DNA of 64,000 nucleotides from Rhizobium sp. 16-449-1b (lineage in GTDB: Bacteria > Pseudomonadota > Alphaproteobacteria > Rhizobiales > Rhizobiaceae). The stretch is from assembly GCF_017741935.1 (NCBI RefSeq), contig NZ_JAGHMH010000028.1, positions 744,001-808,000 of the forward strand. Reading direction: 5' to 3'. The notes beneath the pieces are model-generated. The model made no database searches, was not told where the DNA came from, and saw only the letters and a list, made by a program, of their open reading frames with translations. Shown here in pieces: positions 1 to 9,169 of this stretch (position 1 is its first letter; each line of letters begins with the position of its first letter). The translations under genes were made by a program, and so were the position numbers.

Positions 1-419
1 AGCATAAGGAGAACGACCATTATCTCGCAACCAACAGGCCCGATGTGTTGAGGTCCCAACGCCAAATCGCCGAGCCCACAATCACCAGTGTTGCGTCTCC
101 GCTCGAGATTGGGGAGGGCCTGCTTCTCGCAATGCAGTCGTTCTGTTGACGTTGGCAGGCATAGCATAAATTGCAAGCAATTTTGAATGCACGCGCTCTT
201 ATCCTTTGGGCGGCGTGCGGCTAGCTTGTCGTCAGCTGGTAAGGCCGCGAACGTTTGCACCTGCGATCGGTTCGCAACTAAAAATCGCGTCTAACTATCA
301 ACAGTTTAGCATTTGAATTTTTGGCCCATTTTTGTGTTGTTGGGAGAGTCTCCGCGTTAGGTGTGAACCTAAGGCAGATCTGCGACCTTCCACGACTAGA
401 GCGCCCGATTGGAGAAGAG
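1..419. other. Leading non-coding stretch
   Basis: No convincing gene was found here. The only open frames are short and antisense to, or an out-of-context upstream extension of, the cupin gene that starts at 420. The stretch probably holds the end of a preceding unit and the cupin promoter; no clear -35/-10 pair or hairpin was recognised. Confidence 0.4.
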
Positions 420-749
420 ATGCCTGTTCCCTACACGCTCCCCGATGAGATCGCTTGGACCGAGGTCGCGCCTGGCAACCGGCGGGCCGTGCTTTCGCAT
501 CGGCCTGAGGCAATGCTCGTGGCCTTCCGTTTCGAGCGTGGCGCAGTCGGTGCTCCTCACTCGCATCCACATACACAGGTTAGCTATGTTGCCGAGGGTG
601 CTTTCGATGTCACCATCGACGGCGTTACTACAAGGCTAGAGGCAGGCTCGAGCTTTATCGTCGCCCCCAACCTCGTCCATGGTGTGGTCGCACTCGAGAA
701 CGGATTGTTGATCGATGTATTCACGCCAAGGCGAGATGATTTCCTCTGA
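420..749 (+). CDS. Small single-domain cupin protein
   Basis: A 109-residue protein. The start at 420 is preferred over an upstream in-frame codon because GGAGAAGAG lies just before it. The sequence has the double-psi cupin pattern: a PHSHPHTQVSYVAEG segment (metal-binding His cluster plus a downstream acidic residue) and a second part with APNLVHGV, where the last metal His sits. Small cupins of this type bind a metal and are often sensors or dioxygenase/isomerase-like enzymes; the substrate cannot be read from the sequence. No signal peptide, so cytoplasmic. It stands alone ahead of the autotransporter gene. Confidence 0.8.
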   Translation: MPVPYTLPDEIAWTEVAPGNRRAVLSHRPEAMLVAFRFERGAVGAPHSHPHTQVSYVAEGAFDVTIDGVTTRLEAGSSFIVAPNLVHGVVALENGLLIDVFTPRRDDFL

Positions 750-889
750 GGTAACGGCCGACCCGATAGGTCGAAAAAGACGGTGAACATCTCGCGCGAG
801 CGCCATCTGTCGGTGAGCTCGCGCCGGCCGGATAAAATCATCTGGGGTAGGCCCGCGCGCGGGCCATCGAAATTTACCATTCGGATAAG

Positions 890-3511
890 TTGGGGGTTCC
901 TAATGGCGATTTAGGCCTCTATCAATTAGGCATTTCGCAAGTACTTTTTTACGCTGTGGTTCTGGGCAGAGGGGACACGTCCATTATCAACCGTTGGCGC
1001 TTTTCTCGTCATCGCAAGACGGGCCACGGCGAGCATATCGCCGGGGCGAATGCTCTCCGTTGCTTCCAAATTCCGCTGGCACTCCTACTCTGCACCGCCG
1101 CCTTCGCTGTGCCGGCCTATTCGCAGGCGCAAGAGCGCGTTCCCTACGACGTTGCACCGGGCACGACGCTGTCAGGTGGGGCAGGCGGCGCGGGCGGTGC
1201 GGCTAGTGGCTCGCCGGGATCCACCGGCGGCGCAGGCGGTGCGGGCGGCCCTGGATTGCTCGCCACCATTCCGACCGCAGTCACGATCGGCGCAGGCGCG
1301 ACGATCACCGGGGGCGCTGGCGGAGCCGGCGGGTCGGGCGGCCTCTTCGGCACGCCGGGGGCGGCGGGCGCGGGTGGCGTCGGCATCATCGGCCGCGACC
1401 TTTCGATCATAAATGGTGGCGCGATCAGTGGCGGATTGAGTGGCGATGGAGCCACGCGCGCGGACGGGTTGCAGACCGGCGGTTCCACCTTTCTCGGATT
1501 TTCGACCGGCGCGACGCTGCTTGGCGGCATCCTGATTTCAGACGGCGAACTGGCCGTTGGCGCAAGCAACACGACCATATCTGGCGCGATCAGGGGCGGC
1601 GGCGCGCTGACGCTGCAAAGCGGCCTGCTCACCCTTGGCGGAGTGAACAGCTACACCGGAGATACGACGATCAAATCCGCCGCCACCTTGCAGGCGGGCG
1701 CGGACAATGTGCTGTCTCCAACGAGCGGCTTTGTCGTCAACGGAAGCCTCGATCTTTTGGGACATGTGGCGACGATCGGCTCGCTCTCGGGTGCCGGAAA
1801 TGTTGGCACGTCGGGCGGTGCGGCGACGCTGACCATCGATACGGCGGCGTGGCGGCAAGTGGCGTTTATGGGCAGCTTCTCCGCAGGTCCGCTCGGTATC
1901 GTGAAGGCTGGCGCCGGGACCCAGATATTTTCGGGAACGGCGGCCTACACCGGCCCGACCATCGTCAATGGAGGCACTCTGGCGATCAACGGCATGGACC
2001 TGTCGAGCTCGAGTTCGCTCACGGTGAATTCGAGCGGCACGATCGCCGGCTTTGACAGCACGTTGCCGTCGACGACGATAAACGCCGGCGGCTTCATCTC
2101 GCCCGGCAGCACCGGCCACGATATCGGCGTGCTCTCCATCGCGGGGAATCTGCTGCTGGCGCCGGGCTCGACCTATCGCGCGGACATCGGCTATGCGGGT
2201 CTTGTGGGTACGAGCGATCTTCTCGATGTTACGGGCGTGGCCACGATCGGCGGTTCGTCCCTTGATCTCGTCGGCTCGTTCTTTCGTCCGGCTCGCTATA
2301 CGCTGATCACGGCCACCGGCGGCGTCAGCGGTCTCTTCGCCAACGCGCCGCAGCAACTCCCGCTGGCCGACCTCGCCTTCGCCTACGATGCCGCCAGCGG
2401 CTATCTCGACGTAGCCTATAACGGCCAGCCGATCACATCCGCCATCGCGGCGCGGAGCTTCGCGCGGATCGGCACGGGAACCGGCGTGCAGTCACTGGGC
2501 TCGGGCAATCCCGTCTTCGACGCCATCGTGGGGCAGGTCTCCACGACTGCCATCGACACCGCCCTCGATCAACTCTCCGGGCAGAGCTACGCATCCATCC
2601 GCTCCTCGATGATCGACGACAGCCGCTTCATCAGGGATACGCTCAACGACCGCCTCTATGGCACTGGCCAGGCGCGGAGCGAGGAGCCCGCAAACGGCTT
2701 CTGGCTCCAAGGCGTGGGCTCATGGGCCACCCGCGACGCAACCTCGGAGGCATCCGCTCTCGACCGCTCCATCGGCGGCTTCTTCCTCGGCGGCGATGGT
2801 GAAATGAGCGATACGGTCAGGATCGGCCTCGCCGGCGGCTACAGCAGATCATCTTTCGACGATGACGGCCGCAATACCCGCGCCAACGGCGACGACTGGT
2901 ACATCGCGGCCTATGCCGGAGCGGACTTCGGCCAGGTCAGGGTCAGAGGCGGCGTTGCCTACACCTGGCACGACCTCGATACGAAACGCGATGTCGTCTT
3001 CCCCGGTTTCAACGAAAGGCTCTCAGCCGATTATTCAGCGGCGACGGCGCAGATCTTCGGCGAGGCCGGCTACGCGATAGACCTCGGCCAGGCAACGCTG
3101 GAACCATTCGCCGGCGCCGCCTATGTCAACGTGCGCTCCAATGGTTTCACCGAAAGCGGTGGGGACGCAGCGCTGCAGGTGGATGATGGCAGCGACAATG
3201 TCGGGCTCACCACCTTGGGGCTACGAACCACGTCCGCCTTCTCAATCGAGGACATCACGGTCGAAGCCCGAGGGATGGTGGGCTGGCGCTATGCGTTCGG
3301 CGATCTTGCGCCGGTCGACGTCCTCGCCTTTTCCGGCGGCTCGTCCTTCGGTGTGACCGGGCTTGCCGCCACCAGAAATGCCGCGCTCATCGAGCTTGGT
3401 CTCGACGCCCTCGTTTCGGACAATATGAAACTGGGCCTCTCCTACAATGCCGCCCTCTCTCGTGATGTCGTCGACCAGGGCGTGAATGCGCGGCTGATGG
3501 TGACGTTCTGA
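890..3511 (+). CDS. Autotransporter (type Va) with Gly-rich passenger and C-terminal beta-barrel
   Basis: About 850-870 residues. A hydrophobic signal segment (IPLALLLCTAAFAVPAYS) is followed by a Gly/Ala-rich stretch with GGAGGAGG repeats. Next come passenger-associated repeats (for example LTLGGVNSYTGDTTI and GAGTQIFSGTAAYTGPTIV) that form a beta-helix. The last ~280 residues form an autotransporter beta-domain that ends in Phe (LMVTF), the usual BAM recognition end. The family secretes its passenger to the cell surface for adhesion or aggregation. The start is uncertain: the frame opens with TTG at 890, a GTG exists at 956, and no ATG precedes the signal peptide. The 3' end and its flank are repeated near 5.94-6.17 kb. 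Confidence 0.85.
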   Translation: MGVPNGDLGLYQLGISQVLFYAVVLGRGDTSIINRWRFSRHRKTGHGEHIAGANALRCFQIPLALLLCTAAFAVPAYSQAQERVPYDVAPGTTLSGGAGGAGGAASGSPGSTGGAGGAGGPGLLATIPTAVTIGAGATITGGAGGAGGSGGLFGTPGAAGAGGVGIIGRDLSIINGGAISGGLSGDGATRADGLQTGGSTFLGFSTGATLLGGILISDGELAVGASNTTISGAIRGGGALTLQSGLLTLGGVNSYTGDTTIKSAATLQAGADNVLSPTSGFVVNGSLDLLGHVATIGSLSGAGNVGTSGGAATLTIDTAAWRQVAFMGSFSAGPLGIVKAGAGTQIFSGTAAYTGPTIVNGGTLAINGMDLSSSSSLTVNSSGTIAGFDSTLPSTTINAGGFISPGSTGHDIGVLSIAGNLLLAPGSTYRADIGYAGLVGTSDLLDVTGVATIGGSSLDLVGSFFRPARYTLITATGGVSGLFANAPQQLPLADLAFAYDAASGYLDVAYNGQPITSAIAARSFARIGTGTGVQSLGSGNPVFDAIVGQVSTTAIDTALDQLSGQSYASIRSSMIDDSRFIRDTLNDRLYGTGQARSEEPANGFWLQGVGSWATRDATSEASALDRSIGGFFLGGDGEMSDTVRIGLAGGYSRSSFDDDGRNTRANGDDWYIAAYAGADFGQVRVRGGVAYTWHDLDTKRDVVFPGFNERLSADYSAATAQIFGEAGYAIDLGQATLEPFAGAAYVNVRSNGFTESGGDAALQVDDGSDNVGLTTLGLRTTSAFSIEDITVEARGMVGWRYAFGDLAPVDVLAFSGGSSFGVTGLAATRNAALIELGLDALVSDNMKLGLSYNAALSRDVVDQGVNARLMVTF

Positions 3512-4018
3512 TCATATGCGATCGGTGCTTGCCGCCAGATCACAGCGGGACCGTGGCCACCTGCCGGGGCGGAGAACGTTTAGCTTGTCTACCCCCCAAG
3601 GACCATTGGACCCGAATTGAAACTGCACGCTTTCTTGTGCGCTTAACTCCTCCGGATCTTCGTAGATCAGGCTTGAGAACAAGTTTATGTCTAGCGAGTT
3701 TCGACAGGTTGACTTAATGATCGGTAAAGTCCGGCGGCGACACTGGACAACGGATGCTGCGTGTTCACTAGGTCGACCGGCGCAAAGCGGACAAGCGTCA
3801 CATCGTCCATGCCGTAGCAGCCGGACTTTACTGGAAAGCGCGCCGCCATCAACTATCGGATGCTGAAACGCGAGGCGTTAATCGACTGGGAAGCGTCCTC
3901 GCCGTCGCGGAAGCGATCCGACTGGTATAGCGGATAGGACGCAAATTCGAGGAGTTGTCGAGACCGCGAGGGACTTACCGAAAGGTGGCCCCCTTGGTGA
4001 TTTCTTGGCCTCGAACTT
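3512..4018. other. Intergenic segment with long-range inverted repeat
   Basis: No gene could be supported in these 507 bases. The first ~65 bases resemble the sequence after the broken autotransporter copy (6102-6170). Further on is an imperfectly spaced 12-bp inverted repeat (3724-3735 and 3820-3831) and a short AAGCGGACA-type motif near 3782. The region may be decayed mobile DNA. Confidence 0.4.
3724..3831. repeat. 12-bp inverted repeat, 84-base spacer
   Basis: GTAAAGTCCGGC at 3724-3735 is perfectly complementary to GCCGGACTTTAC at 3820-3831. The spacer holds no gene. The pair could be the ends of a very small non-autonomous element or a decayed insertion; no flanking target-site duplication was recognised. 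Confidence 0.5.
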
Positions 4019-4546
4019 TCAAAACTCCAGCTCCATTTTATCTCTGACCACCTTGAGGGCCTTGTAAAATCTGTGGTGCTCGCAGGCATCAAAAATTTTT
4101 TCGATCTGAGTTCGAAAGAAGGGCGATATCAAACCATCGCCTCCGCATAAATCTGAGAGGTGAGCAATTGCTTCGGTGACCGTCGTGAACCGTATGTATC
4201 GAGACGCACCTGCTTGCTCACCTCGTTTCTCAATGACAAGCAAGCGCAAACAGAGTGCCACGTGCTCCGTGCTCCTTGGTTCAACGAAGGCGATCGCCTC
4301 TAGTGATTTAGGCCTTTTTAGGAATTCAACTTTAAGTCCCGACTCGGCGAGGGCGGCAAGCCCCAGTATCTCTTCGGCTTCATCATGCTCCACGAGGATC
4401 TCCTTTTTGGAACAAAGATTGAGCAGCCTGTCGAAAGTTGCAAAGGGCAAAAATGCAGTCAGCAAATCGTGATGGTTCAGAACGCGAAGCCGTAGATAGC
4501 GGAAAGCTCGTTGCTGCGTTTGGCAGGAACGGCGGAACCGCGGCAA
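4019..4546 (-). CDS. Unrecognised protein, start uncertain
   Basis: Up to 175 residues ending RDKMELEF. The composition looks like a real soluble, helix-rich protein (an EHDEAEEILGLAALAES segment and a Leu-rich middle) but no family was recognised. There is no ATG near the 5' end: only TTG codons are available, and the likely start lies around 4450-4480, where the frame meets the 5' end of the divergent 4453 gene. GC content is lower than in the surrounding chromosomal-type genes, suggesting acquired DNA. It is divergent from the next gene and may share its control region. It could also be a decayed gene. Confidence 0.45.
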   Translation of the reverse strand: MPRFRRSCQTQQRAFRYLRLRVLNHHDLLTAFLPFATFDRLLNLCSKKEILVEHDEAEEILGLAALAESGLKVEFLKRPKSLEAIAFVEPRSTEHVALCLRLLVIEKRGEQAGASRYIRFTTVTEAIAHLSDLCGGDGLISPFFRTQIEKIFDACEHHRFYKALKVVRDKMELEF

Positions 4547-5778
4547 GTCGGGCAGCGGCTAAGAGCATCGTCGAAGCGGCTCACGCGCGGAAACGTTGGT
4601 TCTTCTGTGAATGCCGCGACGGGGCCACCCTGACGCCCGTCAATGGAACTCACGTGATGAGGAAGACACAATATTCCAAGCCGCACCACGAAGACTGCCC
4701 ATTTGCTGTCGAGCCTAAGGAACAGTTTTTTATTGTTCGGAGTCTTCGCCCTCATCCGCCGGGGAGCCCATTCTCTCTCCTCAGAAACAACTCGTCGACG
4801 GGGGAAACGGAACAAAACGAAAGAGTTCAAAAGGACACGTACTCGACGCGAAGACCCAGACTAGCACGCTTGCTGGTCGCAATTGCAGAAGCGTCAGTCC
4901 AACGGCAGACCTTTCCATTGAAAAAGTTAGGTCCCCAGTTTGCTGACATAAAAGATCAGGCGCGGGCCCTACTGCTAGCGCCAAAAGTGCCGGTCATCAA
5001 AATGTTGTGCTCGGACACCAGTCGATACGAGAAATTCATAGGAGATTTCTCAACACAGTCAAAGCGGCACAAATGGACGGCCGGAAACCGCCCACATGGA
5101 ATTCTGCTCGATACGATAAAGGGCGTGGAGGATCATGCTCTTGTATGCACGGACGACACGCGCATTCCCGTATTCGGGTCGATTTCGATTTTCGGACGAG
5201 CGACCGCCCCAGTAAAGCCATGGAGCACGTACCTCGTTGCTGGTCTTATTGGAGAAGTTTCCTCAGGTGGAGTGCACGTTCTTCGGGCTTATATACACCC
5301 TTGTGTTTCCGAAAAGAACCTAATGCTCGTCGACAGCAACTATGAGAGGGAAACATTTCGGTACATAGCTGAGCTTGCTGCAGAGTACAGAGAACAGATC
5401 GACATCATAGTCAGGAAGCCTTTGTCCGACATCGGGACGAGGTCCATTTCCGAAAACCTTACTGAGGAAGAAGCTGAAGTCCAAGCTAACACAGTAGGTG
5501 CACCGAAGATTCTCATCCCTGATTTTATCATTGGCTTTCCTCAGTTTCCCGACCGGTCGAGGGATATCATTGTAGAAACCTTGGGTTTTTCATGGCGTGC
5601 TTACCGTGACGATAAGGCGGTAACAATTCCCGCAATGCAGGCTGCCCTCGGGCAGATAGATGTCATCGCGCATGACTTTCATTTTCCTGACGATAAGACG
5701 TTGCTCCAACGGCATGACACATTCAAGGCTAGCCTACGATCTGCGATCGAAAAGCGTATCGGCTTGCTACGACATTGA
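4453..5778 (+). CDS. Unrecognised protein with N-terminal Cys/His cluster and nuclease-like C-terminus
   Basis: A 441-residue protein. The ATG at 4453 follows AAAGGG, which beats a TTG 15 bases upstream. The N-terminal part has a Cys-x-Cys (FFCEC) and, ~35 residues later, HHEDC, a spacing that suggests a zinc knuckle and recalls the N-terminus of DUF1173 proteins (memory-based comparison). The C-terminal third carries IPDFIIGF followed by DIIVETLGF, reminiscent of the Asp...Glu-x part of PD-(D/E)xK nucleases, but a matching Lys is not evident. Low GC and position between two autotransporter 3' ends suggest cargo. Function unknown. Confidence 0.7.
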   Translation: MQSANRDGSEREAVDSGKLVAAFGRNGGTAASRAAAKSIVEAAHARKRWFFCECRDGATLTPVNGTHVMRKTQYSKPHHEDCPFAVEPKEQFFIVRSLRPHPPGSPFSLLRNNSSTGETEQNERVQKDTYSTRRPRLARLLVAIAEASVQRQTFPLKKLGPQFADIKDQARALLLAPKVPVIKMLCSDTSRYEKFIGDFSTQSKRHKWTAGNRPHGILLDTIKGVEDHALVCTDDTRIPVFGSISIFGRATAPVKPWSTYLVAGLIGEVSSGGVHVLRAYIHPCVSEKNLMLVDSNYERETFRYIAELAAEYREQIDIIVRKPLSDIGTRSISENLTEEEAEVQANTVGAPKILIPDFIIGFPQFPDRSRDIIVETLGFSWRAYRDDKAVTIPAMQAALGQIDVIAHDFHFPDDKTLLQRHDTFKASLRSAIEKRIGLLRH

Positions 5779-5934
5779 GAGAGGATTGGTCAGGCCATCG
5801 ACTGTCTGACCTAGTTTTCCGCCGTGGATGTTTTGCATGGGCGTACAGCTCCATCTTCGTCGCTTGGGCAAGAATGCCAAAAGTGGCGGTCAATGCGGCG
5901 CCATTTTCAAGCTCTCCCTGCCGGGGTGAGTTCT

Positions 5935-6101
5935 GCTTTGGCGTGACAGGGCTCGCGGCAACCAGACATGCCGCGCTCATCTTACTTGGTTTCGACGCCC
6001 TCGTCGCAGGCAACATGAAGCTGGGCCTCTCTTACAACGCGACCCCGTCTCGGGATGTTGTCGATCAGGGCGTGAATGCGCGGCTGATGATGACGTTCTG
6101 A
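5935..6101 (+). pseudogene. Remnant: 3' end of a second autotransporter beta-domain
   Basis: About 55 codons (FGVTGLAATRHAALI through GVNARLMMTF, then stop) match the last codons of the 890-3511 autotransporter with mostly third-position differences. The match continues for some 60 bases past the stop codon (to about 6165). Upstream of 5935 the reading frame has no similarity to an autotransporter, so this is a truncated 3' piece rather than a gene. It ends about 180 bases before the terminus of the tniQ gene. Confidence 0.8.
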
Positions 6102-6285
6102 TCGTATGCTAACGGTGCTTCCCGCTAAGTCACGAAGCGATCCGTTGCCACATCCGGTGGGGGGCACGACTAGGAGCGAAGGGGGAAGCTCCTCGAATTG
6201 TTCGGAGACCTTAGCCGCTCGTCCGGATACACTATAAGTTGGCTCACGCCTTCCACCCAGGAGACCAACGAGCTCGTGTGGTCTT

Positions 6286-8103
6286 TTATCTCGTTACATC
6301 GCACCGCAGATAGACGGCACTCGTGTGAGGCGTGGCCCTGACGACAGGCTTGACGCCGCTCATCTGCTCAAGCACATAAACGGCATCCTTCAGTCTCATG
6401 ATTTCCGCCGCTTCCTTCTGCACCACATACTGTTTGCGAAACTTCGTCGTCGACGCGAGGGTCACCGTCCGGCTCCTGCCGCCGACACCGCTGCCGGCAG
6501 CGCCGCTTTCGAGGATGTTCAACCGAACCAGTTCGGGAATTGTCTTAGGTTTCACGCGAAGCAACCGCGCCGCATCCGCCGTAAAGAGCGTGTCGCCGCC
6601 AACGCCGCCTTCCGTTGTCTCGCGATTGATCTTCCAGTGGCCAAGGACTTCCTGCCGATCAAAGCGCAAGCTATCCAACCTATACCCGTGATCGTTCTCC
6701 GCCGTCGTTTTTTTCAGTTTCCCGTCGATCAATGCAACGAGCGCATCGAACGGATCGACCCCCGTCACGAGCTCTAAGGATTCAATCGTAAACGCGTTCT
6801 CATCGACGTCACCGAGATTGACGTTCTTGAATACCTGCTGCTTGAACTCCGTCAGGTCGTGGATAGCAATTGAAGAACCGTGGTGGGTCGCTGAACCTTT
6901 GACGCGCGGAAGCAAATTTGACTTCATGATCGCACTCATGAGTTTGACAGATACCCCAAGCTCTTTCCTTGCCTTGCTTCTGGGCACGACAAACGCCTTC
7001 GGAGTGGAAGACAACAACTCATCAATGGTCTTCACATCGAAGCAGCAAAATCCATGTAAACGGCGCTCGAGCAAACCTGCGTCGTTCAGGAGGGCCACAA
7101 TACGATCGCGCGAGATGCGATACTCTGCGGCCGCCGAGTGGACCGTATGCCGGTAACGCCTACGAACGGGGACAAAGCACAACTCGCCCGGAGCGAAAGG
7201 CAGATTCCTCTCCGCTACATCCTGAAAGAGTTCGACGATATCTCTGGCGCGCTCATCTTTCGAATGCCGCTGCAACCACTGACCGAGCGAATGGAAGAAT
7301 GTCCTTGAGTTCGAGCGATCCCTCTTGAACCGGATGATCTCGGCGAAGACCGTACGGAGGTATTCTTCTCCCTGGCTGACAACATGGAATCCAATTTCAC
7401 GCGCCGGTGCATCCCATAGCCCCGGTTTGAGATCGCCAATTGCGCGACGGTACTTATGCACGAAGCTGCCGAGATGCTTGCAGAGCTCCAGTGCGACGAA
7501 GGTTTCCAGTTTGTCGAGATACGGGACAAGCCCATGGCCTTTAATGCGGGCCTCGACGTAGGCGTCGACTTCCATCACCTCCGTAGACGGACCAGACCGA
7601 ACCTGTGAGCGGATCTGTGAGAGGCTGGCGCCAACGTACCGGCAGAAGTCGCCGCGATAGAGCCGCGGAACCGATACTTCGATAAGGGGCTGACGATGTC
7701 GAGTACAATAGCGGACCTCGCTACAGGTCCAACTAGGTCTAAGAAATGGCCGCGACGACGGGCGACCGTCTCCGTGTTCAACGTCGTTGACGATGCAGGC
7801 GGGGCAGTACCGGAACCGGTTTCTGCTGCGGGCGGAACGACTGAAAACGGCGTCCCCCAGGCGCAAAGCACTCTTGGGCAGGTTGATCGGTAGAAACCTG
7901 GTCAGATCGGCAGGATCCACTCCTGACCACTCGGCAAAGATCGCTAGTTCCCGCCGTTCGCCCTTCGCGAGCTTGCTAGGCGCAATTCCCATCAAGGACA
8001 GAAGTCCCTCCGCGGACTGGAACCCGTTCGCCGCAGCCAGACGGGAAGCCTTGCTCTGGATGGTTTCGAAGTCATGAAACTTTACGAGTACTGGTAGTGG
8101 CAT
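6286..8103 (-). CDS. tniQ: TniQ/TnsD-type target-selection protein of a Tn7-like transposon
   Basis: 605 residues. The N-terminal ~160 residues are a TniQ domain with a zinc-ribbon-like set: Cys100-x2-Cys103 (FRYCPAC), a conserved Trp-containing link (RPSWTCSEV), then Cys133-x2-His136 (YCTRHRQPL). The C-terminal ~400 residues contain HTH-like stretches (SRDRIVALLNDAGLL), the arrangement of long TnsD proteins that bind a fixed attachment site, whereas short TniQ proteins (~300-400) lack this part. A Shine-Dalgarno GAAGGA precedes ATG at 8103. Last gene of the tns operon, 136 bases after tnsC. By family knowledge it would guide TnsABC to a specific DNA site; which site is not shown by the sequence. 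Confidence 0.85.
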   Translation of the reverse strand: MPLPVLVKFHDFETIQSKASRLAAANGFQSAEGLLSLMGIAPSKLAKGERRELAIFAEWSGVDPADLTRFLPINLPKSALRLGDAVFSRSARSRNRFRYCPACIVNDVEHGDGRPSSRPFLRPSWTCSEVRYCTRHRQPLIEVSVPRLYRGDFCRYVGASLSQIRSQVRSGPSTEVMEVDAYVEARIKGHGLVPYLDKLETFVALELCKHLGSFVHKYRRAIGDLKPGLWDAPAREIGFHVVSQGEEYLRTVFAEIIRFKRDRSNSRTFFHSLGQWLQRHSKDERARDIVELFQDVAERNLPFAPGELCFVPVRRRYRHTVHSAAAEYRISRDRIVALLNDAGLLERRLHGFCCFDVKTIDELLSSTPKAFVVPRSKARKELGVSVKLMSAIMKSNLLPRVKGSATHHGSSIAIHDLTEFKQQVFKNVNLGDVDENAFTIESLELVTGVDPFDALVALIDGKLKKTTAENDHGYRLDSLRFDRQEVLGHWKINRETTEGGVGGDTLFTADAARLLRVKPKTIPELVRLNILESGAAGSGVGGRSRTVTLASTTKFRKQYVVQKEAAEIMRLKDAVYVLEQMSGVKPVVRATPHTSAVYLRCDVTR

Positions 8104-8140
8104 CGGTCAGTCCTTCACAGGTAAACAACGGCTGCATGCG

Positions 8141-8160
8141 GCGGCGCGAGAGCGCGCCGC
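8141..8160 (-). other. GC hairpin between tnsC and tniQ
   Basis: GCGGCGCG (8141-8148) pairs perfectly with CGCGCCGC (8153-8160) around an AGAG loop. There is no T-run, so it may be an RNA-processing or attenuating structure rather than a full terminator. Confidence 0.5.
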
Positions 8161-8239
8161 TGGCTAATTCGGACGTTTCTGCGCGTGCGGCGTCATGAGG
8201 ACGCTGACCATCACGGACAGCGCCAACAAAATCGTTCGC

Positions 8240-9169
8240 CTAGCAATCGATGTCGCGGAAATTTGGCGCCACGAATAGGTTCTCAGACACCGGACAACCC
8301 TTTGTGGCCTCATAGTCCTGGGCAAAGTCTGTGATCTTGAGTTTCTTCCGTCCCCGCTTCAATGCCGCGAAGCTCACGCTCTGAATGGTCTCGATCATCG
8401 TTCCCCAAGCACCATTCTTGGCCATGCACAGACGCTCGTAGAACTCTTCAGTCTTCAGCTTGTCATCAAGCTCCAGATCGCACGCTTCCACTGCGATCTT
8501 CGTCATGAGTTCCTGAATGCGATCGTTGTTTGCAGGGGAAGTCATCGGATAGAATGTCAAACATTCCGATCGGCGATCAATCTGAAGTTCGAGCTGGATC
8601 TGTTTGATGCGATCAACCCCGCTCAGGACCATGTGCAACGGCCATTCCTCGTTATCAAGCATCCCCTTGAGCAGATCCTGAATCGCCTCGAACGCCTTGG
8701 TGGTGTTCGAACGGACCGTGTGCTGAAGTTCGTCGAGATGCAGGAGCCAGATGCCGCGCTGCTTGAACTGGTTCATCAGTTCGTCGGTCATCTTTTTCTC
8801 TTTGCCATCGTGCGGCAAGCCCATGGCTTTCAGAAGGTCGGAAACCAAGTTGATCGAGGCCGCCTTATTCCCCACCTTGAGGCTCAGGTACTGTGGAAGC
8901 AATTCCCCGTACTCGTTGACGCGAGGCTGCAGGTCCGGGTTGCTAGCGAGGGCGCGGCGGATCGACCACGACTTTCCGCTCCCGGATTGGCCGATCACAA
9001 AGAAGCCCCTGCGAGGAGAGCCTGCGCCCTCGTCGAAGTCCTTCTTGTTCTCAACCAGTTCGGCAAGCATCTCGTCGAGGCTGTCGTCCTTGCTGTTCTT
9101 GATGTACATCTTTCGGACCGCGACGCGGAGCGCGCGCAGATCGGGGTATTTTTCGAGAGCCTTGGTCAT
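8240..9169 (-). CDS. tnsC: TnsC/TniB-type AAA+ ATPase
   Basis: 309 residues. Walker A is GQSGSGKS (residues 60-67) and Walker B is WLLHLDE (141-147), followed by a sensor-like SGVDRI segment and an Arg-rich RRSECLTFYPM segment. The short length is closer to TniB than to the ~550-residue TnsC of Tn7. The family polymerises on DNA and links the target selector (TniQ) to the TnsAB transposase. ATG overlaps the tnsB stop codon (ATGA), indicating translational coupling. Confidence 0.9.
   Translation of the reverse strand: MTKALEKYPDLRALRVAVRKMYIKNSKDDSLDEMLAELVENKKDFDEGAGSPRRGFFVIGQSGSGKSWSIRRALASNPDLQPRVNEYGELLPQYLSLKVGNKAASINLVSDLLKAMGLPHDGKEKKMTDELMNQFKQRGIWLLHLDELQHTVRSNTTKAFEAIQDLLKGMLDNEEWPLHMVLSGVDRIKQIQLELQIDRRSECLTFYPMTSPANNDRIQELMTKIAVEACDLELDDKLKTEEFYERLCMAKNGAWGTMIETIQSVSFAALKRGRKKLKITDFAQDYEATKGCPVSENLFVAPNFRDIDC

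Noticed and set aside
1538..2356. Long open frame antisense to the autotransporter
   Set aside because: Composition (Arg/Ala/Asp rich) is that of a shadow of GC-rich coding DNA; the plus-strand autotransporter motifs are clear.
6102..6285. Left end of the Tn7-like element
   Set aside because: Searched by eye for TGT/ACA ends and repeated TnsB-type sites; none could be defended, so no end is claimed.
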